Source: an uncultured Pelagibacteraceae bacterium (lineage in GTDB: Bacteria; Pseudomonadota; Alphaproteobacteria; Pelagibacterales; Pelagibacteraceae). Taken from it: a stretch of 44,211 nucleotides of DNA. Below are positions 31,878 to 39,481 of this stretch, piece by piece. The DNA lies in the NCBI GenBank assembly GCA_902566775.1, contig CACFKF010000008.1, forward strand, positions 1 through 44,211. The letters are read 5' to 3'. A program made the translations under genes and the position numbers. The notes beneath the pieces were generated by a model. The model saw only the letters and a program-made list of their open reading frames with translations. It had not been told where the DNA came from and made no database searches. The number at the start of each line of letters is the position of its first letter. Position 1 is the first letter of the stretch.

Positions 31878-33320
31878 TCAGCCTTTGATGCCTAGATGAG
31901 TATATTTAACATTTAAATAGTCTTTAATTGCCATTGAGCCGCCTTCTCTTCCATACCCAGTTTGTTTAATTCCACCAAAAGGTGCTTCTGCAATAGCTAT
32001 CAATGGAGTGTTAACTCCAACTGTGCCTGTTTCCATTAGCTCAGAGGCTCTATGTGCTTGTTCCATTGAATTAGTACAAATATAACTTGCAAGACCTAAC
32101 TCGTGATTATTTGCTCTTTCGATCACTTCATCAAATGTTTTAAATGATAACATTGGTACCAATGGTCCAAATGGTTCTTGCTTCATAATGGTAAAATCAT
32201 CTTTAACATCATCAAAAATAGTTGGCTCATAATAAAAACCTTTATTAAACCCTGATGGTCTTTTTCCTCCTAATAATACTTTTGCACCTTCTTTTTTTGT
32301 TTTTTCTACAAGTTCTTCAATTTCATTAAGTCTTTTCTTAGTTGTCATAGGCCCTAGCTGAACATCAGCATCCATACCATTTCCTATTTTTAGTTTTTTT
32401 GTTTTTTCTACGAACAAATTTACAAAATCTTTTTTCTTTTTATCCTGAATATAAAATCTACTTGGGGAAATACAAACTTGTCCATTATTTCTGAATTTTG
32501 CAGCAATAGCCATATCAGTTGCTTTTTCAATATTTGCATCATCAAAAACAATAAAAGGTGAATGTCCACTAAGTTCCATTGTTACTCTTTGAACCTTGTC
32601 CGCAGCTTGTTTTAATATTAGTTTTCCAACTCTTGTTGATCCAGTAAGTGAAATTTTTTTAACTATATCCGATGAAATTAATTGTGAAGTAATACTTGGT
32701 GGATCTCCTGACAATAAATTTACAACACCTGGAGGTACTCCACATTCTCTACATATATCTACAAGTTCCATAACAGTACCTGGTGTTATGACATCAGGTT
32801 TAACAATTACAGAACAGCCTGCTGCCAAAGCTGTTGAAATTTTTCTAGCAGATAAAACTAATGGAAAATTCCAAGGTGTTAATGCTGCCACAACACCAAT
32901 TGGCTGATAATAAACATGTACTCTCGTATCTGCAAATCTACTTTCTACTGTTTGACCATAAATTCTTTTTGTTTCCTCTGCATTCCATTCAAATATATCA
33001 GCTGAGCCTCCAACTTCTCCTTTGGCTTCAACAAATGGTTTTCCAACTTCCAAAGTCATCCATTTTGCAAGAACATCTTGTTTTTCTCTCATCTTGTCTG
33101 CAATTTTTCTTAGTATGTATGATCTTTGCCAAGGTGGTGTTTTTTTCCAAACTTCTAAACCTTTTTCAGCAGATTTAAGTGCCTTATCAACATCTACTGA
33201 TGTCGCTTTTGATGCATGACCAAGTACTTCTTCGTTTGCAGGATTTATAACTTCGTAAGTTTCTTTTTTTTCTGACTGTTGCCATTTACCATCAATAAAT
33301 TGACCAAATTTTTCGTACAT
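31878..33320 (-). CDS. NAD(P)-dependent aldehyde dehydrogenase
   Basis: A 480-residue aldehyde dehydrogenase superfamily enzyme. Asn151 (LTPWNFPL), cofactor Lys174 (VIVKPD), Glu249 ([11 protein letters not shown]) and catalytic Cys283 ([12 protein letters not shown]) are all present, and [15 protein letters not shown] closes the active site. The family includes succinate-semialdehyde, glycolaldehyde/lactaldehyde and alpha-ketoglutarate-semialdehyde dehydrogenases. Placed near two sugar operons, the last two types are attractive but unproven. First gene of a four-gene minus-strand operon with the glyoxalase-like, SDR and ROK genes; divergent from the GYD gene. Confidence 0.88.
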   Translation of the reverse strand: MYEKFGQFIDGKWQQSEKKETYEVINPANEEVLGHASKATSVDVDKALKSAEKGLEVWKKTPPWQRSYILRKIADKMREKQDVLAKWMTLEVGKPFVEAKGEVGGSADIFEWNAEETKRIYGQTVESRFADTRVHVYYQPIGVVAALTPWNFPLVLSARKISTALAAGCSVIVKPDVITPGTVMELVDICRECGVPPGVVNLLSGDPPSITSQLISSDIVKKISLTGSTRVGKLILKQAADKVQRVTMELSGHSPFIVFDDANIEKATDMAIAAKFRNNGQVCISPSRFYIQDKKKKDFVNLFVEKTKKLKIGNGMDADVQLGPMTTKKRLNEIEELVEKTKKEGAKVLLGGKRPSGFNKGFYYEPTIFDDVKDDFTIMKQEPFGPLVPMLSFKTFDEVIERANNHELGLASYICTNSMEQAHRASELMETGTVGVNTPLIAIAEAPFGGIKQTGYGREGGSMAIKDYLNVKYTHLGIKG

Positions 33321-33383
33321 AAAAATTTTTCTATTTTAAGTTGTTATTATTTTAATTTATTTAATAAAAATTAAATTTAAGAA

Positions 33384-33409
33384 TGTTATAATCTTTTTTA
33401 AGAAAGGAG
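33384..33409 (+). promoter_or_regulatory. Extended -10 promoter and strong ribosome site of the GYD gene
   Basis: TGTTATAAT at 33384-33392 is a perfect TATAAT preceded by the extended -10 TGn. The start codon is at 33415, giving a leader of only about 15 bases that contains AAGAAAGGAG (33400-33409) six bases before the ATG. No good -35 box is seen, as expected for an extended -10 promoter. Confidence 0.5.
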
Positions 33410-33414
33410 TAAAT

Positions 33415-33738
33415 ATGGCAACATTTTATGCATTAGGTAGATATACTGCTCAAGGATTTCAAGGTTTTTGCAAAGACCCAAAGTCAGATAGAGCGCAAGC
33501 CGCTCGAACTGCAGCTGAAGCCGTGGGTGCTAAATTAGTTTCATATACTGGTTTAAGAGGATCTTATGATTTTTTAGCAGTATTTGAAGGAACTTTTGCA
33601 CAAGGCGCTGGCGTTAAAATGGCAACAGAAGCTAGTGGAGCACTGTGCGATATTACAGTTTGTGAAGCTATTAATATTAATGAAGTTGCGGAAAACGCTG
33701 CAAAAATAGCAGGAGCATATAAAGGTCCAGGAAAATAA
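33415..33738 (+). CDS. GYD-domain protein
   Basis: A 107-residue protein matching the GYD family: FYALGRYTAQGFQG at the start, SDRAQAARTAAEAVGAKLVSYTGLRGSYDFLAVFEG in the middle (the GxYD motif that names the family) and a C-terminal helix after CEAININEV. It is probably a dimeric alpha/beta-barrel; no reaction is established for the family. Composition differs from neighbouring genes: rich in Ala and Gly, poor in Lys and Ile, and higher in GC. Together with the strong promoter and ribosome site this points to high expression. Monocistronic, between divergent and convergent neighbours. Confidence 0.87.
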   Translation: MATFYALGRYTAQGFQGFCKDPKSDRAQAARTAAEAVGAKLVSYTGLRGSYDFLAVFEGTFAQGAGVKMATEASGALCDITVCEAININEVAENAAKIAGAYKGPGK

Positions 33739-33778
33739 ATAATTTAACTTACAGTCTCAGAACTAAAAGTTATTATTT
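33737..33778. terminator. Weak A/T hairpin between convergent GYD and PhyH genes
   Basis: AAATAAT-TT-AACTT (33737-33750) can pair with AAGTT-ATTATTT (33767-33778), giving 12 pairs with a two-base bulge. It spans the tail-to-tail junction and the last codons of the PhyH gene, and is followed on the plus strand by a short T-run. Low GC makes it weak. Confidence 0.3.
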
Positions 33779-34605
33779 TCATATAAGGTTGGAAACATTT
33801 TCCCGCCTAGTGGATCGCCATTTTTATATCCTGCCTCTTGCATGGCTTTTCTGTAATTATAACTGGTCCAATCACCTATATAACTAATTTTTGCATCTTC
33901 TTTGGCAACTCTTAAAGTATAGCGACTTAATGTTTTGTGAGGTATTGAAGAACTAAGAGTTCCGTGAAGAGTTCTCATATCAAATATAACAGCATCTCCT
34001 AGTTCACAGTCCCATTTTAAAAAATCATATTTATCTTTATTTCCTAAAATATCAGGTGGAAGTTCGTATTTTTTTCCATCAATTGTACATTCTTTTCCCT
34101 CAACTTTGTGTCCATCTTTAAAAAGTACTCTTAAAAAAAGTTTATTCCACAAATGTGAACCTTTTACCCAAACAACTCCTTCATTTTTTTTCGTAGGTTG
34201 CAAAGGCAACCAAAGAACACACATGGTTCCTTCCATATCAAAATAACTAACATCATGATGAAAAGGAGTTGAAGATTTAGACCCGGCTTCTCTTAAAAAC
34301 CAATTATCCATTACAAGATTTATTTTTTTAGCTGACATTAATTCTGAAGCTATCTTTGCGTATGGTGAGTTAAAAACAAAGTCTTTAAATTCAGGGACCA
34401 AATCCCATGTCCAATAATCTTCTAAATAAGAGGGAACGCCTTTTGCTATAGTATGAGATTTAAATCTTGGGCTTGGATTTTTTATATCTCTTTCTATTCC
34501 TTTTTTTAATTTTTCTATCCAACTAAGATCAAATTTTCCTTTTAAAAAAACAGCTCCATCATTTTTGAATTGATTTATTTCGTTTTTAGTAAGAAATTCT
34601 GCCAT
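33763..34605 (-). CDS. Phytanoyl-CoA dioxygenase (PhyH) family oxygenase
   Basis: A 280-residue Fe(II)/2-oxoglutarate oxygenase of the PhyH family. Iron ligands are His116 and Asp118 (TPFHHDVSYFD) and His214 (RTLHGTLSS), with Arg228 (LSRYTLR) for 2-oxoglutarate. GDAVIFDMRTLHG is typical of the family. Substrates in this family range from phytanoyl-CoA to ectoine and small natural products; I cannot choose. It faces the GYD gene tail to tail with 24 bases between, and an A/T hairpin (33737-33778) spans the junction. It is divergent from moaA with a 44-base gap, but is probably unrelated to the molybdenum genes. Confidence 0.87.
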   Translation of the reverse strand: MAEFLTKNEINQFKNDGAVFLKGKFDLSWIEKLKKGIERDIKNPSPRFKSHTIAKGVPSYLEDYWTWDLVPEFKDFVFNSPYAKIASELMSAKKINLVMDNWFLREAGSKSSTPFHHDVSYFDMEGTMCVLWLPLQPTKKNEGVVWVKGSHLWNKLFLRVLFKDGHKVEGKECTIDGKKYELPPDILGNKDKYDFLKWDCELGDAVIFDMRTLHGTLSSSIPHKTLSRYTLRVAKEDAKISYIGDWTSYNYRKAMQEAGYKNGDPLGGKMFPTLYENNNF

Positions 34606-34649
34606 GATAAATTATATATAATATGCTAAATTAATTCAAAAAAAAATAA

Positions 34650-35642
34650 ATGAAAATGCTAAAAGATAGTTTTGGAAGAACATTTCCTTATATAAGATTA
34701 TCAATTACTGATGTATGTAATTTTAAGTGTGGTTATTGCCTTCCTAACGGTTATCAAAAAGATAATAGCGACAATAGAAAATTTTTGAGTGCAGAAGAAA
34801 TTGGAAGATTAGCAAAAGGTTTGTCAGAACTTGGGGTTTGCAAAATTAGATTAACAGGCGGTGAACCTACCGTAAGAAAAGATTTTTTCGATATAATTAA
34901 AATTTTGAAAAATAAAACTGGAATAAAAAAAACAGTGATCACAACTAATGGATATCGTTTAGATAAAATAGCTGATCAAATTGCTGAGAGCGGTCTAGAT
35001 GGAATAAACATAAGTATTGATAGTTTAAATAGAGAAACTTTTAAAAAAGTTACAAGTCATGATCGCTTGCCAGAAATTCTTAAAGGAATTGAAAGACTGC
35101 AAAAGCTTAATTTCAAAAACATAAAAATAAATGCTGTTTTATTAAAAGGTATTAATGACAGTGAAAAAGATTTTAATGAATGGAGTAGTTTTATAAAAAG
35201 CAATGAAATTGATTTTAGATATATAGAATTAATGCAAACTGGAGATGGCTTAGATTATTTTAGAAAGTACCACGTTCCTGCAAAAATATTTATAAATTAT
35301 TTAAACAACAATGATTGGGTCGTTCAAACTCTTGGGAGAAATGCTGGTCCATCAAAAAATTATATTCACTCTTCTTTTAAAGGCAAGTTTGGCGTTATTG
35401 CGCCCTACTCAAAAGATTTTTGTAAAAGCTGCAACAGACTTAGAATTACAGCTAGAGGAGATTTAAGATTATGTTTGTTTGGCAGTACCGGAATAAGCAT
35501 AAGACACTTATTGCAAAAAGATGATCAATTAGAAGAATTAAAAGATTTAATTTCTAAACAACTTAATTTTAAAAAAGAATCTCATTATTTAGAATTAGGT
35601 GATACTGGTTTAACCAAAAATTTATCGACAACTGGAGGATAA
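34650..35642 (+). CDS. moaA: GTP 3',8-cyclase MoaA (molybdenum cofactor step 1)
   Basis: A 330-residue radical SAM enzyme that, with MoaC, turns GTP into cyclic pyranopterin monophosphate. The radical SAM cluster motif is CNFKCGYC (Cys23, Cys27, Cys30); the second cluster binding GTP is Cys258, Cys261 and Cys275 (FCKSCNRLRITARGDLRLC). The chain ends in TTGG, the conserved C-terminal double glycine needed for activity. LTGGEPTVRKDF near 65 is the SAM-binding GGE motif. Its TAA overlaps the moaC ATG by one base. First gene of moaACDE. Confidence 0.96.
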   Translation: MKMLKDSFGRTFPYIRLSITDVCNFKCGYCLPNGYQKDNSDNRKFLSAEEIGRLAKGLSELGVCKIRLTGGEPTVRKDFFDIIKILKNKTGIKKTVITTNGYRLDKIADQIAESGLDGINISIDSLNRETFKKVTSHDRLPEILKGIERLQKLNFKNIKINAVLLKGINDSEKDFNEWSSFIKSNEIDFRYIELMQTGDGLDYFRKYHVPAKIFINYLNNNDWVVQTLGRNAGPSKNYIHSSFKGKFGVIAPYSKDFCKSCNRLRITARGDLRLCLFGSTGISIRHLLQKDDQLEELKDLISKQLNFKKESHYLELGDTGLTKNLSTTGG

Positions 35643-36187
35643 TGAAAAATTTAAAAATAGTTAATCAAGACCAGTTAAAAGACTGGGCAGAAAATTTATT
35701 TAAGAAAAACTCATTTAATATGGTCGATGTCTCTTCAAAAAAAGAAACATTTAGAAGGGCTTTAGCATCTGGAAAAATATACGTGGGTGAAAAAGTATTT
35801 AATATGATTAAACACAATGAAATGCCTAAAGGAGATCCTATTAGTTTGGCAGAAGTTTCTGCTGTTTTGGGAGTTAAAAAAACTAGCGAACTAATTCCTT
35901 TGTGTCATCCATTACCAATTGATCATACAGCAACCAAAATAATTATGAATGATAAAGACTTTTCATTAGAAGTATTTTGTGTTGTTTCGACTGTAGCAAA
36001 AACGGGTGTTGAAATGGAAGCAATTATGGGAGTTAATGCAGCGCTTATTACTATTTACGATTTAAGCAAAATAGTAAATCCACATTTAAAAATTGATAAT
36101 GTTAAACTATTAATAAAAGAAGGTGGTAAAAGCGGAGTTTGGACAAATCCAGATGGTCTTCCAAAATTTCTAGACAATATATTTTAA
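35642..36187 (+). CDS. moaC: Cyclic pyranopterin monophosphate synthase MoaC
   Basis: A 181-residue cytoplasmic enzyme converting the MoaA product to cyclic pyranopterin monophosphate. Conserved motifs are LGVKKTSELIPLCHPLPIDH near 80, and KTGVEMEAIMGVNAALITIYDLSKIV near 120, which carries the catalytic Glu-Met-Glu region. It is about 20 residues longer than E. coli MoaC, with the extra at the N-terminus. VNAALITIYDL varies slightly from the common VAALTIYDM. Translationally coupled to moaA (TAATG). Confidence 0.95.
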   Translation: MKNLKIVNQDQLKDWAENLFKKNSFNMVDVSSKKETFRRALASGKIYVGEKVFNMIKHNEMPKGDPISLAEVSAVLGVKKTSELIPLCHPLPIDHTATKIIMNDKDFSLEVFCVVSTVAKTGVEMEAIMGVNAALITIYDLSKIVNPHLKIDNVKLLIKEGGKSGVWTNPDGLPKFLDNIF

Positions 36188-36205
36188 TTTTAATAAAAAA
36201 TATTA

Positions 36206-36475
36206 ATGAAAATTAAATTAGAGCTTTACGGAGCTAGTCGAGAATTTAGTAAAAAAGATTATTTAGAGTTCATCTTAAAAGAAAAAAGCTCAATAAACGA
36301 TTTGCGTAATGAAATATTAAGTTTCATTGATAAAAATTTTAAGGGTAACAACAATTTTAAAAGATTAGTTGAAACATCAAAGTTTTGTTCTGAAGAAAAC
36401 AACATTGTTTCTGATAGTTATAAAATTACAAGAGATCAAAAAATTGGAATTATTCCACCGATAGGAGGTGGTTGA
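36206..36475 (+). CDS. moaD: Molybdopterin synthase sulfur carrier MoaD
   Basis: An 89-residue ubiquitin-like protein: LELYGASREFSKKDYLEF, a helix SSINDLRNEILSFI, and the tail KIGIIPPIGGG. The C-terminal glycines carry the thiocarboxylate donated to the pterin. The final residues are GGG rather than the usual SGG. The gene ends TGATG, so its stop overlaps the ATG of moaE, and its last codons double as the moaE ribosome site (AGGAGG, 36463-36468). Confidence 0.9.
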   Translation: MKIKLELYGASREFSKKDYLEFILKEKSSINDLRNEILSFIDKNFKGNNNFKRLVETSKFCSEENNIVSDSYKITRDQKIGIIPPIGGG

Positions 36476-36921
36476 TGCTTCATGCTAAAATTATAGATAT
36501 ATCTAAGGAAAAAATTGAAATAGATAAAGCAAAAAAATTTATTGCTTCTAGTAAATTTGGAGCGTCAATATATTTTGTTGGGACGGTAAGAGATCAAAAT
36601 GATAATAAAAAAGTTACAGGAATTACCTATGATAGCCATGATGCCTTGGTCGTTAAAAGTTTTGAAGAAATTTATAAAGAAGCTGAAACAAAATTTAAGT
36701 TTGAAAATATTGCAGTTTTTATTGAACATATAAAAGGATACGCTTCACTTGGTGATACGAGTATAATTATTGCTGTAGCTTGCAAACATAGAGCCCAAGC
36801 TTATGAATTTTCAAGATATATTATTGAAGAAATAAAAAAAAGAACTCCTATTTGGAAAAAGGAACACTATGAAAATAATGAAAGTGAATGGTTGAAGGGA
36901 AATTCTATTCAAACTAGATAA
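36475..36921 (+). CDS. moaE: Molybdopterin synthase catalytic subunit MoaE
   Basis: A 148-residue protein that pairs with MoaD to build the dithiolene of molybdopterin. GASIYFVGTVRDQNDNKKVTGITYDSHDAL near 28-58 is the conserved core; HKRAQAYEFSR-like CKHRAQAYEFSRYIIEEIKKRTPIWKKEHY near 104-133 holds the active-site lysine (IWKKE). I chose ATG 36475 over the adjacent TTG at 36472 because the ATG has a correctly spaced AGGAGG and forms the TGATG overlap with moaD. The 3' end overlaps the convergent nucleotidyltransferase gene by eight bases. Confidence 0.94.
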   Translation: MLHAKIIDISKEKIEIDKAKKFIASSKFGASIYFVGTVRDQNDNKKVTGITYDSHDALVVKSFEEIYKEAETKFKFENIAVFIEHIKGYASLGDTSIIIAVACKHRAQAYEFSRYIIEEIKKRTPIWKKEHYENNESEWLKGNSIQTR

Positions 36922-37486
36922 AATCTTTTTTTAAATCAAAATCTTTAAATACTTTATTTGAAGTTACTTTTATAAAATTTGTTCTTTTTTTCAATCTTTT
37001 AACCATAAATTTAGCACCATATTCACCTTTAATTTTTTTAAATTTACTTAAAACAGAAATATCAAAACCAATTGGATTACCTATTCTGTTTTTAAATTTT
37101 AAAGCATGCACGAGGTGTTTTTTCTTTTGGATAGATCTACAAATTTTATTTATGTGTATAGTTTTAATAAAAGGCATATCTGACTGAATAATAATAAAAC
37201 CTTTATTTTTTTTTGATAATCTTTTAATTCCAGCTTTTATGGAAGATGACATTCCTTTTTTATAATTATTATTAACGATAAATATGATCTTTTTATTTTT
37301 TTTAATATTTTTTTTTACTTGACTACTTTCATGACCTAGAACAATTATAATTTTATTAACATTACTTTTTTTAACCGAATTTAAAGCATGATTAACTAAT
37401 GGTTTTTTTTTATAAATTTTTAAAAGTTTATTTTCTTGAACAATTCTTTTCGATTGGCCTGCTGCTAGAATAATTGCTGAAATCAC
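36914..37486 (-). CDS. MobA/MocA-like molybdopterin nucleotidyltransferase
   Basis: A 190-residue nucleotidyltransferase from a GTG at 37486. The N-terminal motif ISAIILAAGQSKR, then NKLL and the substrate-binding IIIQSDMPFI near 115 identify the MobA/MocA family. Because the only molybdoenzyme here is a CO-dehydrogenase/xanthine-oxidase type, which uses molybdopterin cytosine dinucleotide, CTP (MocA role) is more likely than GTP. A TTG at 37543 would give 19 extra residues but overlaps the XdhC frame; the family usually begins close to the AIILAAG strand, so I prefer GTG. The protein is extremely rich in Lys and Ile. Confidence 0.82.
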   Translation of the reverse strand: MISAIILAAGQSKRIVQENKLLKIYKKKPLVNHALNSVKKSNVNKIIIVLGHESSQVKKNIKKNKKIIFIVNNNYKKGMSSSIKAGIKRLSKKNKGFIIIQSDMPFIKTIHINKICRSIQKKKHLVHALKFKNRIGNPIGFDISVLSKFKKIKGEYGAKFMVKRLKKRTNFIKVTSNKVFKDFDLKKDFI

Positions 37487-37508
37487 AATAAAAATATAAA
37501 AAGTTTTT

Positions 37509-38189
37509 TCATCTTTTATGCGTTTCTGCCACAAGTTGGGCAATAATAGATAATGCTATTTCAGGAGCAGACCTTCCTCCTAATTTTATACCAACTGGTC
37601 CATGGATTGAATTTATTTCTGTTTCGCTAAATCCTGCATCTTTTAATCTTTGACATCTACTTTCATGTGTTTTTTTACTTCCTAAAGCTCCTATGTAATA
37701 AAACTTATTTTTTAACGCATGTTGAAGAGCCGGATCATCAATTTTCGGGTCATGTGTTAATGCAATTAAAGCTGTATTTGAATTTGTTTCTATTTCTTTA
37801 AAGGCTTCTTCGGGCCATTTATTTATAATTTTTAAATCTGGAAATCTTTGTTCGCTGGCAAAATAACCTCTTGGATCAATAATAGAAATTTCAAAATTTA
37901 AACTCTTTGCATAATCGACAAGGTATTGAGCTATGTGTACTGCACCTACAATTATAATTTTTATGGGTCTTATATATGTTTCTACAAAAATATCAGTATT
38001 TTCAATTATTCCATTTTTCTTTTTTTCAAAATAGTTTTTTATTTGGTCTAAATACTTTTCAAAATTTTTATCTATTGGTTTGTTTTTTTCAAAAATACAA
38101 CTTTCTCCACTTGTAATATTAGTAATAATTGCAAACTCATCTTTGTTTTCTTTTTTTTTTATGATCTGATTTAGTAATTGCTTCTTCAT
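37509..38189 (-). CDS. XdhC/CoxI family protein, C-terminal Rossmann half
   Basis: A 226-residue protein corresponding to the second domain of XdhC. IKIIIVGAVHIAQYLVDYAKSLNFEISIIDPRGYFASEQRFP near 75-115 is the Rossmann strand-loop-helix, ALIALTHDPKIDDPALQHAL near 140 and YYIGALGSKKTHESRCQRL near 165 are conserved, and GPVGIKLGGRSAPEIALSIIAQLVAE closes it. XdhC-type proteins bind the molybdenum cofactor and insert its sulfurated form into the hydroxylase. In XdhC these regions and the N-terminal domain are often one chain; here they are two genes with a small membrane protein between. Its ATG overlaps that gene's stop by one base. Confidence 0.9.
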   Translation of the reverse strand: MKKQLLNQIIKKKENKDEFAIITNITSGESCIFEKNKPIDKNFEKYLDQIKNYFEKKKNGIIENTDIFVETYIRPIKIIIVGAVHIAQYLVDYAKSLNFEISIIDPRGYFASEQRFPDLKIINKWPEEAFKEIETNSNTALIALTHDPKIDDPALQHALKNKFYYIGALGSKKTHESRCQRLKDAGFSETEINSIHGPVGIKLGGRSAPEIALSIIAQLVAETHKR

Positions 38190-38323
38190 TATTTTATAAA
38201 AAAATGGTAAATTACTAATCCAAAGATTAGACCTTTAATAAAGCTTACCCAAAGTAATCCATAATTAGAAACGTTAAATTTTTTTTTAAACCAGTTTACA
38301 AGATTTTTATGTGTCTCTATCAT
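38189..38323 (-). CDS. Small membrane protein (44 aa) between the split XdhC halves
   Basis: A 45-codon frame from ATG 38323 to TAA 38189. Residues 1-21 are polar and basic (WFKKKF), followed by one hydrophobic helix of about 20 residues (YGLLWVSFIKGLIFGLVIYHFF, positions 21-42) and a final IK. It is probably anchored with the N-terminus in the cytoplasm by the positive-inside rule. The start is four bases after the XdhC N-half stop (38328), and its TAA overlaps the ATG of the XdhC C-half as TAATG. Such packing is how neighbouring real genes are arranged here. I recognise no family. A membrane tether for the cofactor-insertion or hydroxylase complex is a reasonable guess, in line with CoxG, which also ends in a membrane helix. 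Confidence 0.68.
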   Translation of the reverse strand: MIETHKNLVNWFKKKFNVSNYGLLWVSFIKGLIFGLVIYHFFIK

Positions 38324-38327
38324 GTGT

Positions 38328-38657
38328 TTAATTAATCTGTTCTAAATAAACTGCTATTTCTCCTCCACAAGCAAGTCCTACTTCCCATGCGCTTTCATTT
38401 GAAACTTTAAACTCTATTTTTTTAAATGGTTTTTTTTCTTTTATAATTCCTATACATTCCCTAACAACAGCAGACTCAACACATCCTCCTGAAACAGATC
38501 CTGAAAAATCACCTTTTTCATTTACAATCATTCTACTTCCTACTTGCCTAGGTGAAGACCCCCAAGTTTGAATTACTGTTGCTATAACTACTTTTTGATT
38601 AGCTGTTATCCAATCTTTGGCTTCTTCTAAAATTTTTTCATCAAATGAGTTTTTCAT
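38328..38657 (-). CDS. XdhC/CoxI family protein, N-terminal domain
   Basis: A 109-residue protein matching the XdhC_CoxI domain. ATVIQTWGSSPRQVGSRMIVNEKGDFSGSVSGGCVESAVV (residues 26-65) carries the GSSPR and GSVSGGCVE motifs, and GLACGGEIAVYLE ends it, with the conserved LACGG. With the C-half it should handle cofactor sulfuration or insertion into the CoxL-type enzyme. It starts 31 bases after the coxM stop and is likely in the same transcript. Confidence 0.92.
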   Translation of the reverse strand: MKNSFDEKILEEAKDWITANQKVVIATVIQTWGSSPRQVGSRMIVNEKGDFSGSVSGGCVESAVVRECIGIIKEKKPFKKIEFKVSNESAWEVGLACGGEIAVYLEQIN

Positions 38658-38688
38658 TGGATATAAAAGGTATTACTGTAAAAACTAA

Positions 38689-39474
38689 TTAGCAAGCATC
38701 AACAGCTTTTTTTGCAAAAACTTTGACCATATTTGCTCTGTAATCTGCAGAAGCGTGTATATCAGAGTTCATTCCTGAAGATAATATTTTTACTTTATCA
38801 ATTGCTGAAGAAGAAAAATCCTTTTTTAAAGCTCCTGCTAAATCTTTGTCATTGTATACGCATGCTTTTGCTCCAGTTACTGCAACATTTATCCCTGTTT
38901 TATGTTTAGCAACATACACTCCTACCACTGCATAACGTGATGCTGGGTTAGGTAATTTTTGATAGCTTGATTTCTGAGGAATTTCAAACTCGATAGCTTC
39001 GATTATTTCGGTTTTTTTAAGACAAGTTTCAAACATTCCTCTAAAAAAATTTTCAGCATCTATTTTTCTGTTATTAGTATGGATGATCGCATTTAGCGCT
39101 ATACATGCTGATGGGTAATCAGCAGCAGGATCATTATTTGCAATGGACCCACCTATTGTTCCTCTGTTCCTTACTTGCGGGTCGCCAATTCCTTCTGCTA
39201 AAGATGCTAAAGAAGGTAACGCTTTCTTGATTTCTTTTGAATTAGCAACTTCAACATGTTTTGTAGTGGCGCCAATGGTAACATTTTTGCTGGTTACTTT
39301 TATTCCTGAAAGTTTTTTTATATTCTTAATATTAATAATATCTTTATAAGAAGCTAACCCCAGCTTCATGGAAGGAATTGTTGTCATTCCACCTGCTAAA
39401 AAAGCTGAGCTTGAAGAAGCTAACTTTGAAGCTTCTTTAACATCTTTTGCTGAATGATAATTAAATGTTTTCAT
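38689..39474 (-). CDS. coxM: Molybdenum hydroxylase FAD-binding medium subunit (CoxM-like)
   Basis: A 261-residue FAD-binding subunit. FLAGGMTTIPSMKLGLASYKDIINI near 20-45 and RNRGTIGGSIANNDPAADYPSACIAL near 100-125 are the two FAD-binding motifs of this family. It takes electrons from the [2Fe-2S] clusters of CoxS and passes them on, probably to quinone. ATG 39474 is preceded by AGGAGG five bases upstream; the open frame continues 35 codons further into coxL but those residues are basic and unconserved, so I rejected them. The stop of coxL is eight bases before this start. Confidence 0.93.
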   Translation of the reverse strand: MKTFNYHSAKDVKEASKLASSSSAFLAGGMTTIPSMKLGLASYKDIINIKNIKKLSGIKVTSKNVTIGATTKHVEVANSKEIKKALPSLASLAEGIGDPQVRNRGTIGGSIANNDPAADYPSACIALNAIIHTNNRKIDAENFFRGMFETCLKKTEIIEAIEFEIPQKSSYQKLPNPASRYAVVGVYVAKHKTGINVAVTGAKACVYNDKDLAGALKKDFSSSAIDKVKILSSGMNSDIHASADYRANMVKVFAKKAVDAC

Positions 39475-39481
39475 ATTCCTC

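Noticed and set aside
32596-33219. Several overlapping plus-strand frames opposite the aldehyde dehydrogenase
   Set aside because: They mirror a gene with all catalytic residues intact; no ribosome sites or motifs.
37487-37543. Upstream TTG start for the MobA/MocA-like gene
   Set aside because: It would overlap the XdhC coding end and add residues that the family lacks; GTG 37486 puts the start next to the conserved AIILAAG strand.
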